The translations under genes and the position numbers were made by a program. Below, in pieces: positions 17,052-25,827 of a DNA stretch of 64,000 nt (positions within the stretch are counted from its first letter, which is position 1; each line of letters begins with the position of its first letter). This DNA is from S5-327 sp965200975 (GTDB lineage: Bacteria; Chloroflexota; Dehalococcoidia; Lucifugimonadales; Australimonadaceae): assembly GCA_965200975.1 (NCBI GenBank), contig OZ241740.1, forward strand, positions 620,001-684,000, read 5' to 3'. The notes beneath the pieces were generated by a model. That model ran no database searches and was not told the origin of the DNA. It worked only from the letters and a program-made list of their open reading frames with translations.

Positions 17052-17092
17052 AGCGCCGGAGAGACCGAAAGGCCGCTCCGGCGCTTTCTTGT
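17052..17092 (+). terminator. Rho-independent terminator ending the candidate RNA
   Basis: AGCGCCGGAG (17052-17061) pairs with CTCCGGCGCT (17076-17085) around an inner GACCGAAAGGCC hairpin with a GAAA loop, followed by TTCTTGTG. The T-rich side shows it serves the + strand. Confidence 0.75.
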
Positions 17093-17108
17093 GTGACGCG
17101 CGCGCCTC

Positions 17109-18170
17109 CTAAATCCCGTAGAAGGCTGCGGGGTTGTCCTCCAGAATCTTGCGCGCGGCGGTCTCGCTGATCCGGCCCTCGGCGGCCCAGCGGCGGACGG
17201 CGTCGATTGCGTCGGGCTCGGCGGACGTGTCGAAGTGGGAGTAGTCGCTGCCCATCATCAGGCTGTCCTCGGCCCCCAGAGAGAGGATGTAGGAGATGTC
17301 CTCGACGGCGTCGACGGCGATGTAGAAACGGTTCTTGCGGAGGAGGTTCTCGCCCATTTCGAACGAGCGGATCCAGGAGCGGCGCTTCTTCTCGGCCCTG
17401 AGCCGGTCGAGCACGTAGGGCAGCCACGTCGAGCCGGCCTCGATGAACCCGAACCGCAGGTTGGGGAACTTGTCGGGCACGCCGTAGAGAACAAGGGCGT
17501 GGAAAGCGTCCATTATCGGAATCCCGCCCAGGCCGTCGCCGTGTCCGAGACGGGCCTCCGTGGGATTGCCGCTGCCGGTGTGGATGCAGAGCGGCATATC
17601 GAGAGCGCTCGCTTCCTCATAGAGGGGGAAGAAGTACGGGTCGCTGCAGCGTTTCCCGTGTTCGAGGCCGCGCTTGAAGACGCCCACCGCGCCGTTCTCC
17701 TTGGCCCAGCGCAGATAGCTCACCGAGGCGTCGATGTCGAGCAGGGGCGGCACGGCGACCCAGCGCAGCCGGCCCTCGGTGGGCGCGCACTTGGCCGCAA
17801 CGTAGCGGCTCCAGGAGTCGGTGAGCGCGATTTCGGCCTCCGGATTGCCGGTGATATAGGTGAGGAAGAAGGTGGGGTAGATGATGTGGACGTCGACGCC
17901 GCGCTCGTCCATATGGCGCAAGCGCTCGTTGACGTCGAGCAGTTCGCGGGAGTTGAGGGTGGTGCCGGTCAGCTCGTCGTCGCGGATCATGCGCTGACGG
18001 AGGCGCCCGTCGACCAGCCACCAGCGGCTTGCGGAGGCGTCCAAGCCGCCGGGGGTCACCCCCTCGGGAGGCGATATGGTGACGGGGCGGAAGCGCGCCG
18101 CTGCGCCTTCCATCTGCTGCCAGGCTTCTTCTGGTTCGTCGATGTGAGTATCGGCGTCGATGACCGGCAT
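17109..18170 (-). CDS. Amidohydrolase family 2 protein (ACMSD/gamma-resorcylate decarboxylase-like)
   Basis: A 353-residue metal-dependent TIM-barrel hydrolase or decarboxylase. It begins PVIDADTHIDE, with the metal motif DxH, has CIHTGSGNP in the centre and ends with GSDYSHFD, carrying the last metal Asp. The family includes decarboxylases of aromatic acids and related C-C hydrolases. It shares this architecture with the gene at 36598-37668. It lies downstream of the threonine aldolase gene on the same strand. Substrate unknown. Confidence 0.87.
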   Translation of the reverse strand: MPVIDADTHIDEPEEAWQQMEGAAARFRPVTISPPEGVTPGGLDASASRWWLVDGRLRQRMIRDDELTGTTLNSRELLDVNERLRHMDERGVDVHIIYPTFFLTYITGNPEAEIALTDSWSRYVAAKCAPTEGRLRWVAVPPLLDIDASVSYLRWAKENGAVGVFKRGLEHGKRCSDPYFFPLYEEASALDMPLCIHTGSGNPTEARLGHGDGLGGIPIMDAFHALVLYGVPDKFPNLRFGFIEAGSTWLPYVLDRLRAEKKRRSWIRSFEMGENLLRKNRFYIAVDAVEDISYILSLGAEDSLMMGSDYSHFDTSAEPDAIDAVRRWAAEGRISETAARKILEDNPAAFYGI

Positions 18171-18248
18171 AATGCTCCTCCTTCTTTAGCGCTTCAGCGT
18201 TGTCGGCGGAGCGCGCCCTGTCGGCGCTCCGCGCTGGGGGGTAGTCTA

Positions 18249-19301
<1,053 letters not shown>

Positions 19302-19424
19302 GCAGGGTTCCTCCGGAAAGAGCGTGAGGGATTGCGGCGATTCTATCAGCGGCGGGCGGCGGCGGGACTGCTGAACGCGCGGAGAGCGCCGGCGCTCAGG
19401 CGGTGCTGGTAGAATTGCCGTGCG

Positions 19425-19970
19425 ATGTCGCTTGCAGGCAGCGGAAGCTCTTTCGATTGGCGCGCAGCGCTGCAACGGCGCTGGGCGGGGATGTTCATAG
19501 CGCTCGCCGTCCTGGCGGCTGACCAGGCGTCGAAGCTGTGGGTGACGCAGACGCTAGCCTTCGGCGAGTCGCTGCCTCGCGAGGGGTTCTTCCGGTTCAC
19601 GCACGTGGCGAACTCCGGCAGCGCGTTCGGGCTGTTCGGCGGGCAGAACATGGTTCTCACCGTCGCCTCTTTCGCAGGCATCGGCGTGCTGCTCTTCTTC
19701 TACCGCACGCAGGAGCAGACGCTGTGGGCGCGGACGAGCCTCGGACTGATGCTCGCAGGCGCCGTCGGCAATCTCATCGACCGTGTCCGGCTAGGCCACG
19801 TAACCGACTTCATCGACGTCGGCCCCTGGTACATCTTCAACGTGGCCGACGCCTCGATCGTCGTCGGAGTCTTCGTTCTTGGGGCGACGATGCTGCTGGC
19901 GCCGCCCCGCCCGTCAGCCCCCGCCCTCGTTACGGTCAGCATCCCCGGCGACGAGGAATACCGCGACTAG
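19425..19970 (+). CDS. lspA: Lipoprotein signal peptidase (signal peptidase II)
   Basis: LspA is a membrane aspartyl protease that removes the signal peptide before the lipidated Cys of prolipoproteins. Four transmembrane segments are visible. The catalytic Asp residues are in GNLIDRVRLGHVTDFID and FNVADASI, and AADQASKLWV near the N-terminus is typical. Length 181 residues. It is followed after 63 bp by a pseudouridine synthase gene, a common bacterial order. It would process the lipoproteins seen in this window. Confidence 0.96.
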   Translation: MSLAGSGSSFDWRAALQRRWAGMFIALAVLAADQASKLWVTQTLAFGESLPREGFFRFTHVANSGSAFGLFGGQNMVLTVASFAGIGVLLFFYRTQEQTLWARTSLGLMLAGAVGNLIDRVRLGHVTDFIDVGPWYIFNVADASIVVGVFVLGATMLLAPPRPSAPALVTVSIPGDEEYRD

Positions 19971-20033
19971 GGGCCTGTTCGCCGCCGCTTTCTCAGGGCA
20001 GAGGCTGGGGGCAGCGGAAGTACACTAAGGCGC

Positions 20034-20960
20034 ATGGACGGCGACCAAACGCGATTCACCGCAACCGCCGCCGACGCCGGGGCGCGTCTGGATGTGTTCG
20101 TGCAGGCGCGGATGCCGGAGGTCAGCCGGTCGCGCGCGGCGGCGCTGATACGCGAAGGTTGCGTAACACTCAACGGACGGCAGGCCAAGCCGTCGACGGC
20201 GGTGCAGGCGGGGGACGCGGTAGAGGCGTCGCTGCCGGAACCGGCGCCGCTCGACCTCGTCCCGCAGGCGATCCCGCTGAGCATCGTCTACGAGGACGAG
20301 CACGTCATCGTAGTCGACAAGCCTGCGGGACTCACGGTGCATCCCGCGCCGGGACGCCCGGACGGCACGCTCGTGAACGCGCTCTTGGCGGCGTCGCCCG
20401 GTTTGCCCGGCATCGGCGAGACGCAACGGCCCGGCATCGTTCACCGGCTCGACAAGGACACCTCGGGCCTGATTGTCGTGGCAAGAACGGACGCGGCGCA
20501 TCATAGCCTCACCCGTCAGCTGAAAGAGCGCAGCGTCGGCAAGACCTACCTGGCCCTGGCGACCGGCCTGATCGACGGCGACGGCGCCGCCATCGACGCG
20601 CCCATCGGGCGGCATCCGCGGCGCAGAAAGCAGATGGCCGTGGTCGAATCGGGCCGGGCGGCGCTCACGAATTACCGGGTGCGCGAGCGGTTCGACGGCG
20701 CGCTCGGACGCTTTTCGCTGACGGAGGCGCGCCCGGTGACGGGCCGGACGCACCAGATACGGGTGCACTTCGCGCACATCGGCCATCCGCTTGCGGGCGA
20801 TCCCGTGTACGGCAAGAGGTCGCCGCTTGTGGCGCGGCACTTCCTCCACGCGGCGCGGCTCGAAATTGCAATGCCTCCCGGCGAAACGGAGCGCCGGACG
20901 TTCGAGGCGCCCCTGCCGCCCGACCTGGCCGCCGCGCTCGAGGCGCTGCGGCGCGCCTGA
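20034..20960 (+). CDS. rluD: RluA/RluD-family 23S rRNA pseudouridine synthase
   Basis: A 308-residue enzyme with an N-terminal S4 RNA-binding domain (SRAAALIREGCVTLNGRQ) and a catalytic domain with GIVHRLDKDTSGL, whose Asp is the nucleophile. VDKPAGLTVHP and the late GRTHQIRVH are further family motifs. It is most likely RluD, which makes pseudouridines in helix 69 of 23S rRNA, but RluA-family members are hard to separate by motif alone. It follows lspA, as in many bacteria. Confidence 0.88.
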   Translation: MDGDQTRFTATAADAGARLDVFVQARMPEVSRSRAAALIREGCVTLNGRQAKPSTAVQAGDAVEASLPEPAPLDLVPQAIPLSIVYEDEHVIVVDKPAGLTVHPAPGRPDGTLVNALLAASPGLPGIGETQRPGIVHRLDKDTSGLIVVARTDAAHHSLTRQLKERSVGKTYLALATGLIDGDGAAIDAPIGRHPRRRKQMAVVESGRAALTNYRVRERFDGALGRFSLTEARPVTGRTHQIRVHFAHIGHPLAGDPVYGKRSPLVARHFLHAARLEIAMPPGETERRTFEAPLPPDLAAALEALRRA

Positions 20961-20966
20961 ACGCGC

Positions 20967-22973
20967 CTAGAAGACGTGCGCCCCGAGCCATTCGGCGAGG
21001 AACGGTTCGGGGTAGATGACGAACAGCACGTTGTCGAGAAAGATGAAGATGAACGCGTACACGACGCCGGCGCAGAGCAGCGCGAGCGGCCACTTTCCAG
21101 CCCCGCGCAGCAACAGGACGGGCCCGGCGAACGCGAACGCCACGGCGCCGTAGTTCAGTCCCGCGGTTACGCCGACGAGCACGAGCAGCGCGAACAGTCC
21201 CACGAGCTTGAAGGAGGCCTCCCGCGCTCCCTCGGCGTCTGCGCTCAACAGGCCAAGGTCCATAATTGAGAGGGGCCGGGGCCATCCGCGTGCGCCTCGC
21301 CAGAGTTCGACCAGCAGCAGCGCAAGGGCGGCGGTCGCCAGCCAGAACGGGAACGTGGTGTAGCGCAGCTCGGGCCGGAGCGGGTTGAGGAGATGGTCGG
21401 AGAGCAGGAGCGCGACGCCGGCAAAGACGACGAGCGGGATGACGACCTCCGGGCGCCGCAGAGCGCCGCGCAGCCCCCTGCGGAGCGGCGCCTGGGCGAC
21501 CTCTCCTTCAACGGGGCGGGTCTGCTGCTCCATCTGCAGCACGGAGCGTATAAGCACGGCGCCGACAACCAGGGCTATCGCGAGTATGGCGAGCGTAAGC
21601 GGGCGGCTGAACGTCCCGGCGTAGCCGAACAGGCTGATGCTGTTGGAGAAGTTGCGTTCGATGATGGGCTCGAGGATGAAGCCGAGGATCATCGGCGGGC
21701 GCGGCCATCCGTACCGCTTCATCACAATGCCCATTGCGCCGATTCCGAGCGCGACCTGAATGCCCCGCCAGCTGGTGGTGTCGATAAACGCCGACAGCAG
21801 CGCAACAGGAATGATGATCGAGCCGATGATGGGGTAGGGCACTCGCGTGAGCCGGGCGAGAAAGCCTGTTACGCCCAGGCCGATGCCGGTGATTGCGAGG
21901 TTGGCGAGAGCGAGCGTCATCACGAGCAGAATGGTGATGTGGGCGTTCTGCCCCAGCATCTGCGGGCCGGGCGCGACGCCGTAGGGGATCATCGCGATGA
22001 CGACGAGCGCCCAGGTGGGAGCGCCCGGCACGCCTAGCGCAAGGGTCGGCAACGCGGCGCCGGCCTCTTTCGCGTTCTGCGCCGACTCCGCAAACAGCAC
22101 GCCGTCGAGCGAACCCCTCCCGAACTGCGACTTGTCCTTCGTGAGGATGATGCCGAACGCGTAGCTGAGCCAGTCGACGACTGCGGAGCCGACTCCGGGA
22201 ATGGCGCCGAGGAGTACGCCGAACACCGACTGCCGCACCGTCATCCGCCACCGCGACAGGCCGTAGCGCGCGCCGCGGAGCACGTCGCTGTGCGCGACGG
22301 CGGCGCCTCCGGCGGCCACCGGCTGCCGGTTCACCATCAGGTCGATCATCTCCGGCAGAGCGAACAGGCCGATGATGAACGGTATGAGCGGCAGACGCAC
22401 GAACGGTTCGACGGTGAGGCGCCCCATATCGCCGACGATGGCGAGCAGCATGCCGATGAGCGCGGCGATGACGCCCTTGACCATAGCGCCTCGGCTCAGC
22501 ACGGTGACCATGACGATGCCGATGATCGCCGTCGCCGTGATTTCGGGGAATCCGAACTTGAGCACCCACGGGCGTGCGACGGGAATGGCGATGATGAGCA
22601 AGGCGGCGCCGACGACGCCGCCGAGCGCGGAGACCGCATAGACCGCCCCGAGCGTGTGCGCAGCCTTGCCCTGCCGCGCCAGCTGGTGGCCTTCGAGGAA
22701 CGTAACCTGCGTCGCGGCGCTCGGCTGTCCGATGAGGATTGCGGGGATGGAGTCGAGCGTGTTGCTGACGCCGCTGATGGTGGCGAGAACGACGAGGCCG
22801 ATGGCGGGCTCTTCGATCTCGAACAGGATGAACGGGAACGCCAGCGCCATAACGAGGAAGGCGTTCATTCCCGGAATGGCGCTCGCCATCGCGGAGAGGA
22901 GCACGACGCCGAGGAGGGCTGCCCAATAGGTCGGTTCGGCGAGGAAGCCGGCTGCTGTGGCGATGGCCTCCAT
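20967..22973 (-). CDS. tctA: Tripartite tricarboxylate transporter permease, fused TctA-TctB
   Basis: Residues 1 to about 500 are the large permease TctA: GMNAFLVMALAFPF, the LEGHQLARQGKAAHTLG loop, IPGVGSAVVDWLSYAFG and GVPGAPTWALV are hallmarks. Residues from about 520 to 668 add four helices with the pattern of the small subunit TctB (DUF1468). So the normally separate subunits are fused. No solute-binding TctC is next to it; the nearest are the three at 48-52 kb. It carries carboxylates inward with a sodium or proton gradient. A close paralogue is at 52869-55436. Confidence 0.88.
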   Translation of the reverse strand: MEAIATAAGFLAEPTYWAALLGVVLLSAMASAIPGMNAFLVMALAFPFILFEIEEPAIGLVVLATISGVSNTLDSIPAILIGQPSAATQVTFLEGHQLARQGKAAHTLGAVYAVSALGGVVGAALLIIAIPVARPWVLKFGFPEITATAIIGIVMVTVLSRGAMVKGVIAALIGMLLAIVGDMGRLTVEPFVRLPLIPFIIGLFALPEMIDLMVNRQPVAAGGAAVAHSDVLRGARYGLSRWRMTVRQSVFGVLLGAIPGVGSAVVDWLSYAFGIILTKDKSQFGRGSLDGVLFAESAQNAKEAGAALPTLALGVPGAPTWALVVIAMIPYGVAPGPQMLGQNAHITILLVMTLALANLAITGIGLGVTGFLARLTRVPYPIIGSIIIPVALLSAFIDTTSWRGIQVALGIGAMGIVMKRYGWPRPPMILGFILEPIIERNFSNSISLFGYAGTFSRPLTLAILAIALVVGAVLIRSVLQMEQQTRPVEGEVAQAPLRRGLRGALRRPEVVIPLVVFAGVALLLSDHLLNPLRPELRYTTFPFWLATAALALLLVELWRGARGWPRPLSIMDLGLLSADAEGAREASFKLVGLFALLVLVGVTAGLNYGAVAFAFAGPVLLLRGAGKWPLALLCAGVVYAFIFIFLDNVLFVIYPEPFLAEWLGAHVF

Positions 22974-23043
22974 ACGTTACCGCCCGGATGCGGCGGCTGG
23001 CGGACGCTTGCTCCGCCCTGAGCGGCGCCGGAGGCTGCTGGCG

Positions 23044-23991
23044 CTAGAGTACCGCAAGCGGGTTGATGGGCGAGCCGGTTGCAAGCGGGAAGTGCAGCGG
23101 CGCCAGGGAGAACATGAACTCGTAGCGGCCGTACTGCGCGCACGCCTCGGCAAGCGCGTCGAAGTCGGCGTTGTCGACGATCCACAAGCCCATAGCCGCC
23201 TGCCCGACGGAGTGGATGGGGCCGAACATCCCGTCGTAGCCGGTCGGACGCACCTCCTGCGCGCTGTCGCACGCGAGCACCGAGACGCCGCGCTCGTGCA
23301 GCCATGGCAGGCAGGAGGCGTGGAGCCCGGCGCGGCCTCCGTCGCGGGGAACGGGGCCGAGCATATTGCGGCGGCGCGTCCATCCGAACCGGATGAGGAG
23401 CGCGTCGCCTTCCTCCACGGTCACGCCCTGGGCCTTCTCCGCAGCCTCGAGGTCGTCCACGTAGGCTGCCTCGCCCGGCTCGAACCAGAGGACGCCGCGC
23501 AGCTTGGCGAGATCGAGGAGCGTCCCCTTGGTTACGACGCCGTCGCGCATGCCGTCGACGGCGCCGAACGTAGCCTTTTCGGCGCTGGAGACGGCGCTTG
23601 CGGGGCGTCCGTTGTACATACGTCCTTCCCAGAACTGATGGCAGAGGGCGTCGAGGTGGGTCTGGCCGGGGCCGTGGATGGCCATGCCGAAGTAGTCGGT
23701 AGCGTGCTGTGTCGTCCACTCCCGCCCGTCGTCGAGGCAGTAGGCCTCGCCGCTCTCGACCATAAAGTGGACGGGCGTCACGGGCTGGTCGACGGCGTAC
23801 TGTGTGGAGATGGGGCGGGCGCAGCCGATGGCGACGCCTTCCCGGACGAGCGAGGCTGCCTGCAGCCGCTTCGCGGGGGTGATGAGGTTGAGCGTCCCCA
23901 GCTGGTCGTCGTCGCCCCAGCGTCCCCAGTTGCTGAGGGACTGGAAGTAGCCGCGGACTTCTTCCTCAGTCGGCAACCGGCGAGTCGTCAT
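23044..23991 (-). CDS. Cyclase-family hydrolase (kynurenine formamidase-like)
   Basis: A 315-residue protein of the cyclase/KynB-like metal hydrolase family. The motif GPGQTHLDALCH corresponds to the HxGTHxDxPxH metal site, with Gly-Gln replacing the first Gly. It has GALLIRFG-like (EEGDALLIRFGWTRR) and HERGVSVLACDSAQ segments. Starts at ATG 23991 after AGAAGGAGA. Hydrolyses an amide or lactone. Located just after the fused TctA gene on the same strand. Substrate unknown. Confidence 0.82.
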   Translation of the reverse strand: MTTRRLPTEEEVRGYFQSLSNWGRWGDDDQLGTLNLITPAKRLQAASLVREGVAIGCARPISTQYAVDQPVTPVHFMVESGEAYCLDDGREWTTQHATDYFGMAIHGPGQTHLDALCHQFWEGRMYNGRPASAVSSAEKATFGAVDGMRDGVVTKGTLLDLAKLRGVLWFEPGEAAYVDDLEAAEKAQGVTVEEGDALLIRFGWTRRRNMLGPVPRDGGRAGLHASCLPWLHERGVSVLACDSAQEVRPTGYDGMFGPIHSVGQAAMGLWIVDNADFDALAEACAQYGRYEFMFSLAPLHFPLATGSPINPLAVL

Positions 23992-24278
23992 CGAGTTCTC
24001 CTTCTCGGCGGGCCGAGCGCACTGAGCATAGCAAACGGCGGGAGCGCGTGTAACGCGACTGCGGCCTTCTGCCGATGGCGCGCGCCGCCGAGCCGGAGCG
24101 GCGGCGCACGTCGCTGCCGCCACGTCGTCGTCGTGGCATCTTCTCTCTCCCGGCGGGCGCGCAACCCGGCGCCCTACCGGGACCCAGCCGCCGCGGTTCG
24201 AGCGCCTCGGCCTGAGCGAACCCAGCCGCTCGCCGTATTCCGGACGGCGGCGAGGGGGGCGCTGCGCGGTAAGACGAC
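23992..24278. other. Gene-free stretch upstream of the cyclase gene
   Basis: About 290 bases with no ORF showing family similarity. It holds the ribosome binding site of the cyclase gene, several GC-rich dyads, and ends at the terminator of the Rieske gene. No repeat copy or RNA gene was seen. Confidence 0.5.
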
Positions 24279-24307
24279 AACGGGGCTGCGCTCGGCGCAG
24301 CCCCGTT
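24279..24307 (-). terminator. Hairpin terminator after the Rieske oxygenase gene
   Basis: AACGGGGCTGCGC (24279-24291) and GCGCAGCCCCGTT (24295-24307) form a perfect 13-bp stem with a TCG loop, 28 bp after the Rieske stop. The T-run on the minus strand is poor (GTCGTCTTA), so efficiency is uncertain. Confidence 0.6.
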
Positions 24308-24335
24308 TGTTCAGAGCTTGCCTTGCCGTTGCAGC

Positions 24336-25649
24336 CTACAACACATCCCCGACGCGGGTGGGCCTGCCGCCGCGCTTGGTGGGGTCTTCGATTTCGATGC
24401 CTTCCCACTCGGGCAGAGAGGCGCCGGCGCCTGAGAGTTCGGCCTCGACCGTGTTGTTGACGACGAGGTCCTGGAACGGCCCGCGCAGCCGCCCCTCGTA
24501 GCCGGGGTACTCGAAGTGCTCGACGGGGTAGAGCAGTATCTCGTTCTCGTCCTCGTTGCGGTGGACGTTCATCGGGTCGCCGCTCTGCGCGACGATCTCC
24601 ATCTGCTGATTGAGCATTCGCCGGAACATAATGATGCCGACGTCGGAGACGCCGAGGCGCTCAGTGCTGCGGTCCATAATCGCGCCCTGCATAATCCACG
24701 CCGCCTGGTCTTGTCCGAGCACCCAGTCAGCCTTGATCTTGCCGTTCTCGTCAAAGCAGGGGACTTCCTGATGCGGCACGACGTCGGGCTGCTCCTGGCC
24801 GGGCGCGAGCGGCTGCAGGTCGATGACGAAGTGGAGCGTGTGCGTGTCGTCGACCGGGACGCGGTACTGGAGGTTGGACGTGATGTGCAGGATGTTGGGG
24901 AAGAGGATGGGGTGGCCCATCTGCCAGTGGTCGTCCTGCTCGGTCTCGTCGCCGACGAGCCTGCGCTTGATGACGCCGTAGTCGGTAATTTCGAAGCCGA
25001 TCTTGCGGTGGTCGGCGCCGCGCGCGCCGATGCGGGCGTTCCAGGCGTCGCGCTCTTCCGCCGGACGCTGCTTGTTCATAATCCAGCCGCCCCAGTAGCG
25101 GTGCAGCCACTGGAAGTGGAGCGGGTCGAGCGAGTTCTCGTGGCACTGCAGCCAGTTGCAGGGGAGCATTATCGACGTCGCGCGGCGCATCCCCGGCCAC
25201 ACCAGCACGTCGACGCGCGGGAGCAAGGGCGCCGGCTCAGGCCCCATGTACGCGAAGATCGCGCCGCCAAGCTCCTGCGCCTTGTACGCCTTGATCCGCA
25301 CCTTCTCCTTGAACTTCGACCCCTCCGGCTCCGACGGCTGGTCGACGCACTGCCCGTGCTCGTTGAATATCCATCCGTGGTACGCGCAGCGAATGCCGTT
25401 CTCCTCCGGCACGCCGTAGGAGAGGTTCGCCTTCCGGTGCGCGCAGCTCGGCTCGATCAGGCCGAGCGTGCCGCTGGCGTCGCGGTAGAGGACGAGGTCT
25501 TCGCCGAGGAGCCGAACTTCTTTCGTGGGGTTGTCGGCGTTGAGTTCGGCGCTGCCGGCGATAGGGTGCCAGTACCGGCGCATCAGCTCGCCCATCGGCG
25601 TGCCGGGGCCTACCCGGGTAAGTCGTTCGTTCTGTTCGGCGGAAAGCAT
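24336..25649 (-). CDS. Rieske [2Fe-2S] ring-hydroxylating oxygenase, large subunit
   Basis: A 437-residue oxygenase alpha subunit. The Rieske cluster ligands are Cys69-x-His71 and Cys88-x2-His91 (CAYHGW). The non-haem iron motif ENSLDPLHFQWLH follows in the catalytic domain. The N-terminal signature LTRVGPGTPMGELMRRYWHPI is shared with the gene at 35385-36551. Such enzymes hydroxylate or O-demethylate aromatic or phthalate-like acids with electrons from a separate reductase, which is not in the window. Terminator hairpin downstream. Confidence 0.92.
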   Translation of the reverse strand: MLSAEQNERLTRVGPGTPMGELMRRYWHPIAGSAELNADNPTKEVRLLGEDLVLYRDASGTLGLIEPSCAHRKANLSYGVPEENGIRCAYHGWIFNEHGQCVDQPSEPEGSKFKEKVRIKAYKAQELGGAIFAYMGPEPAPLLPRVDVLVWPGMRRATSIMLPCNWLQCHENSLDPLHFQWLHRYWGGWIMNKQRPAEERDAWNARIGARGADHRKIGFEITDYGVIKRRLVGDETEQDDHWQMGHPILFPNILHITSNLQYRVPVDDTHTLHFVIDLQPLAPGQEQPDVVPHQEVPCFDENGKIKADWVLGQDQAAWIMQGAIMDRSTERLGVSDVGIIMFRRMLNQQMEIVAQSGDPMNVHRNEDENEILLYPVEHFEYPGYEGRLRGPFQDLVVNNTVEAELSGAGASLPEWEGIEIEDPTKRGGRPTRVGDVL

Positions 25650-25827
25650 CGGGCCACCTCCTGATCGATAGCGAGGGCGTATGCCGTTGATTTCGGGGAC
25701 TTTGGCGGGATTGTAGCACTCGACGCGCGGCGTGTCGTAAGCTGAAAGGCTGCCTGTTGCAGGAGCGGCCGGAGCGCCGGCCCCAGCCGCCGGCGGAACG
25801 AAGCGGGCAGGGAGAGGAACAAGCGTA

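Larger units (their letters stand above)
16680..17092 (+). ncRNA. Candidate structured RNA of about 400 nt, class unknown
   Basis: This 436-bp gap holds a row of strong hairpins on the + strand and ends in a terminator. Arms include GGCGTTG (about 16752) with CAACGCC (about 16802), GGAGCG/CGCTCC inside it, GCGACG with CGTCGC, a long GC stem formed by GCCCCC and GGGGGC around CGCCGG/CCGGCG, CCGGCA/TGCCGG, and GCCTCTC/GAGAGGC. A 23-codon ORF sits in the middle. No gene follows on this strand, so it is not an ordinary leader. It lacks RNase P, tmRNA, SRP, T-box and cobalamin signature sequences that I could recognise. Confidence 0.4.

Noticed and set aside
16680..17092. T-box, cobalamin or glycine riboswitch, RNase P or tmRNA
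   Set aside because: The T-box GGUGGNACCGCG, the B12 box, RNase P ACAGAAA and tmRNA-like ends are absent, and no regulated gene follows the terminator. Partial likenesses such as AGAGAGT and GGAGAGACC are too short.
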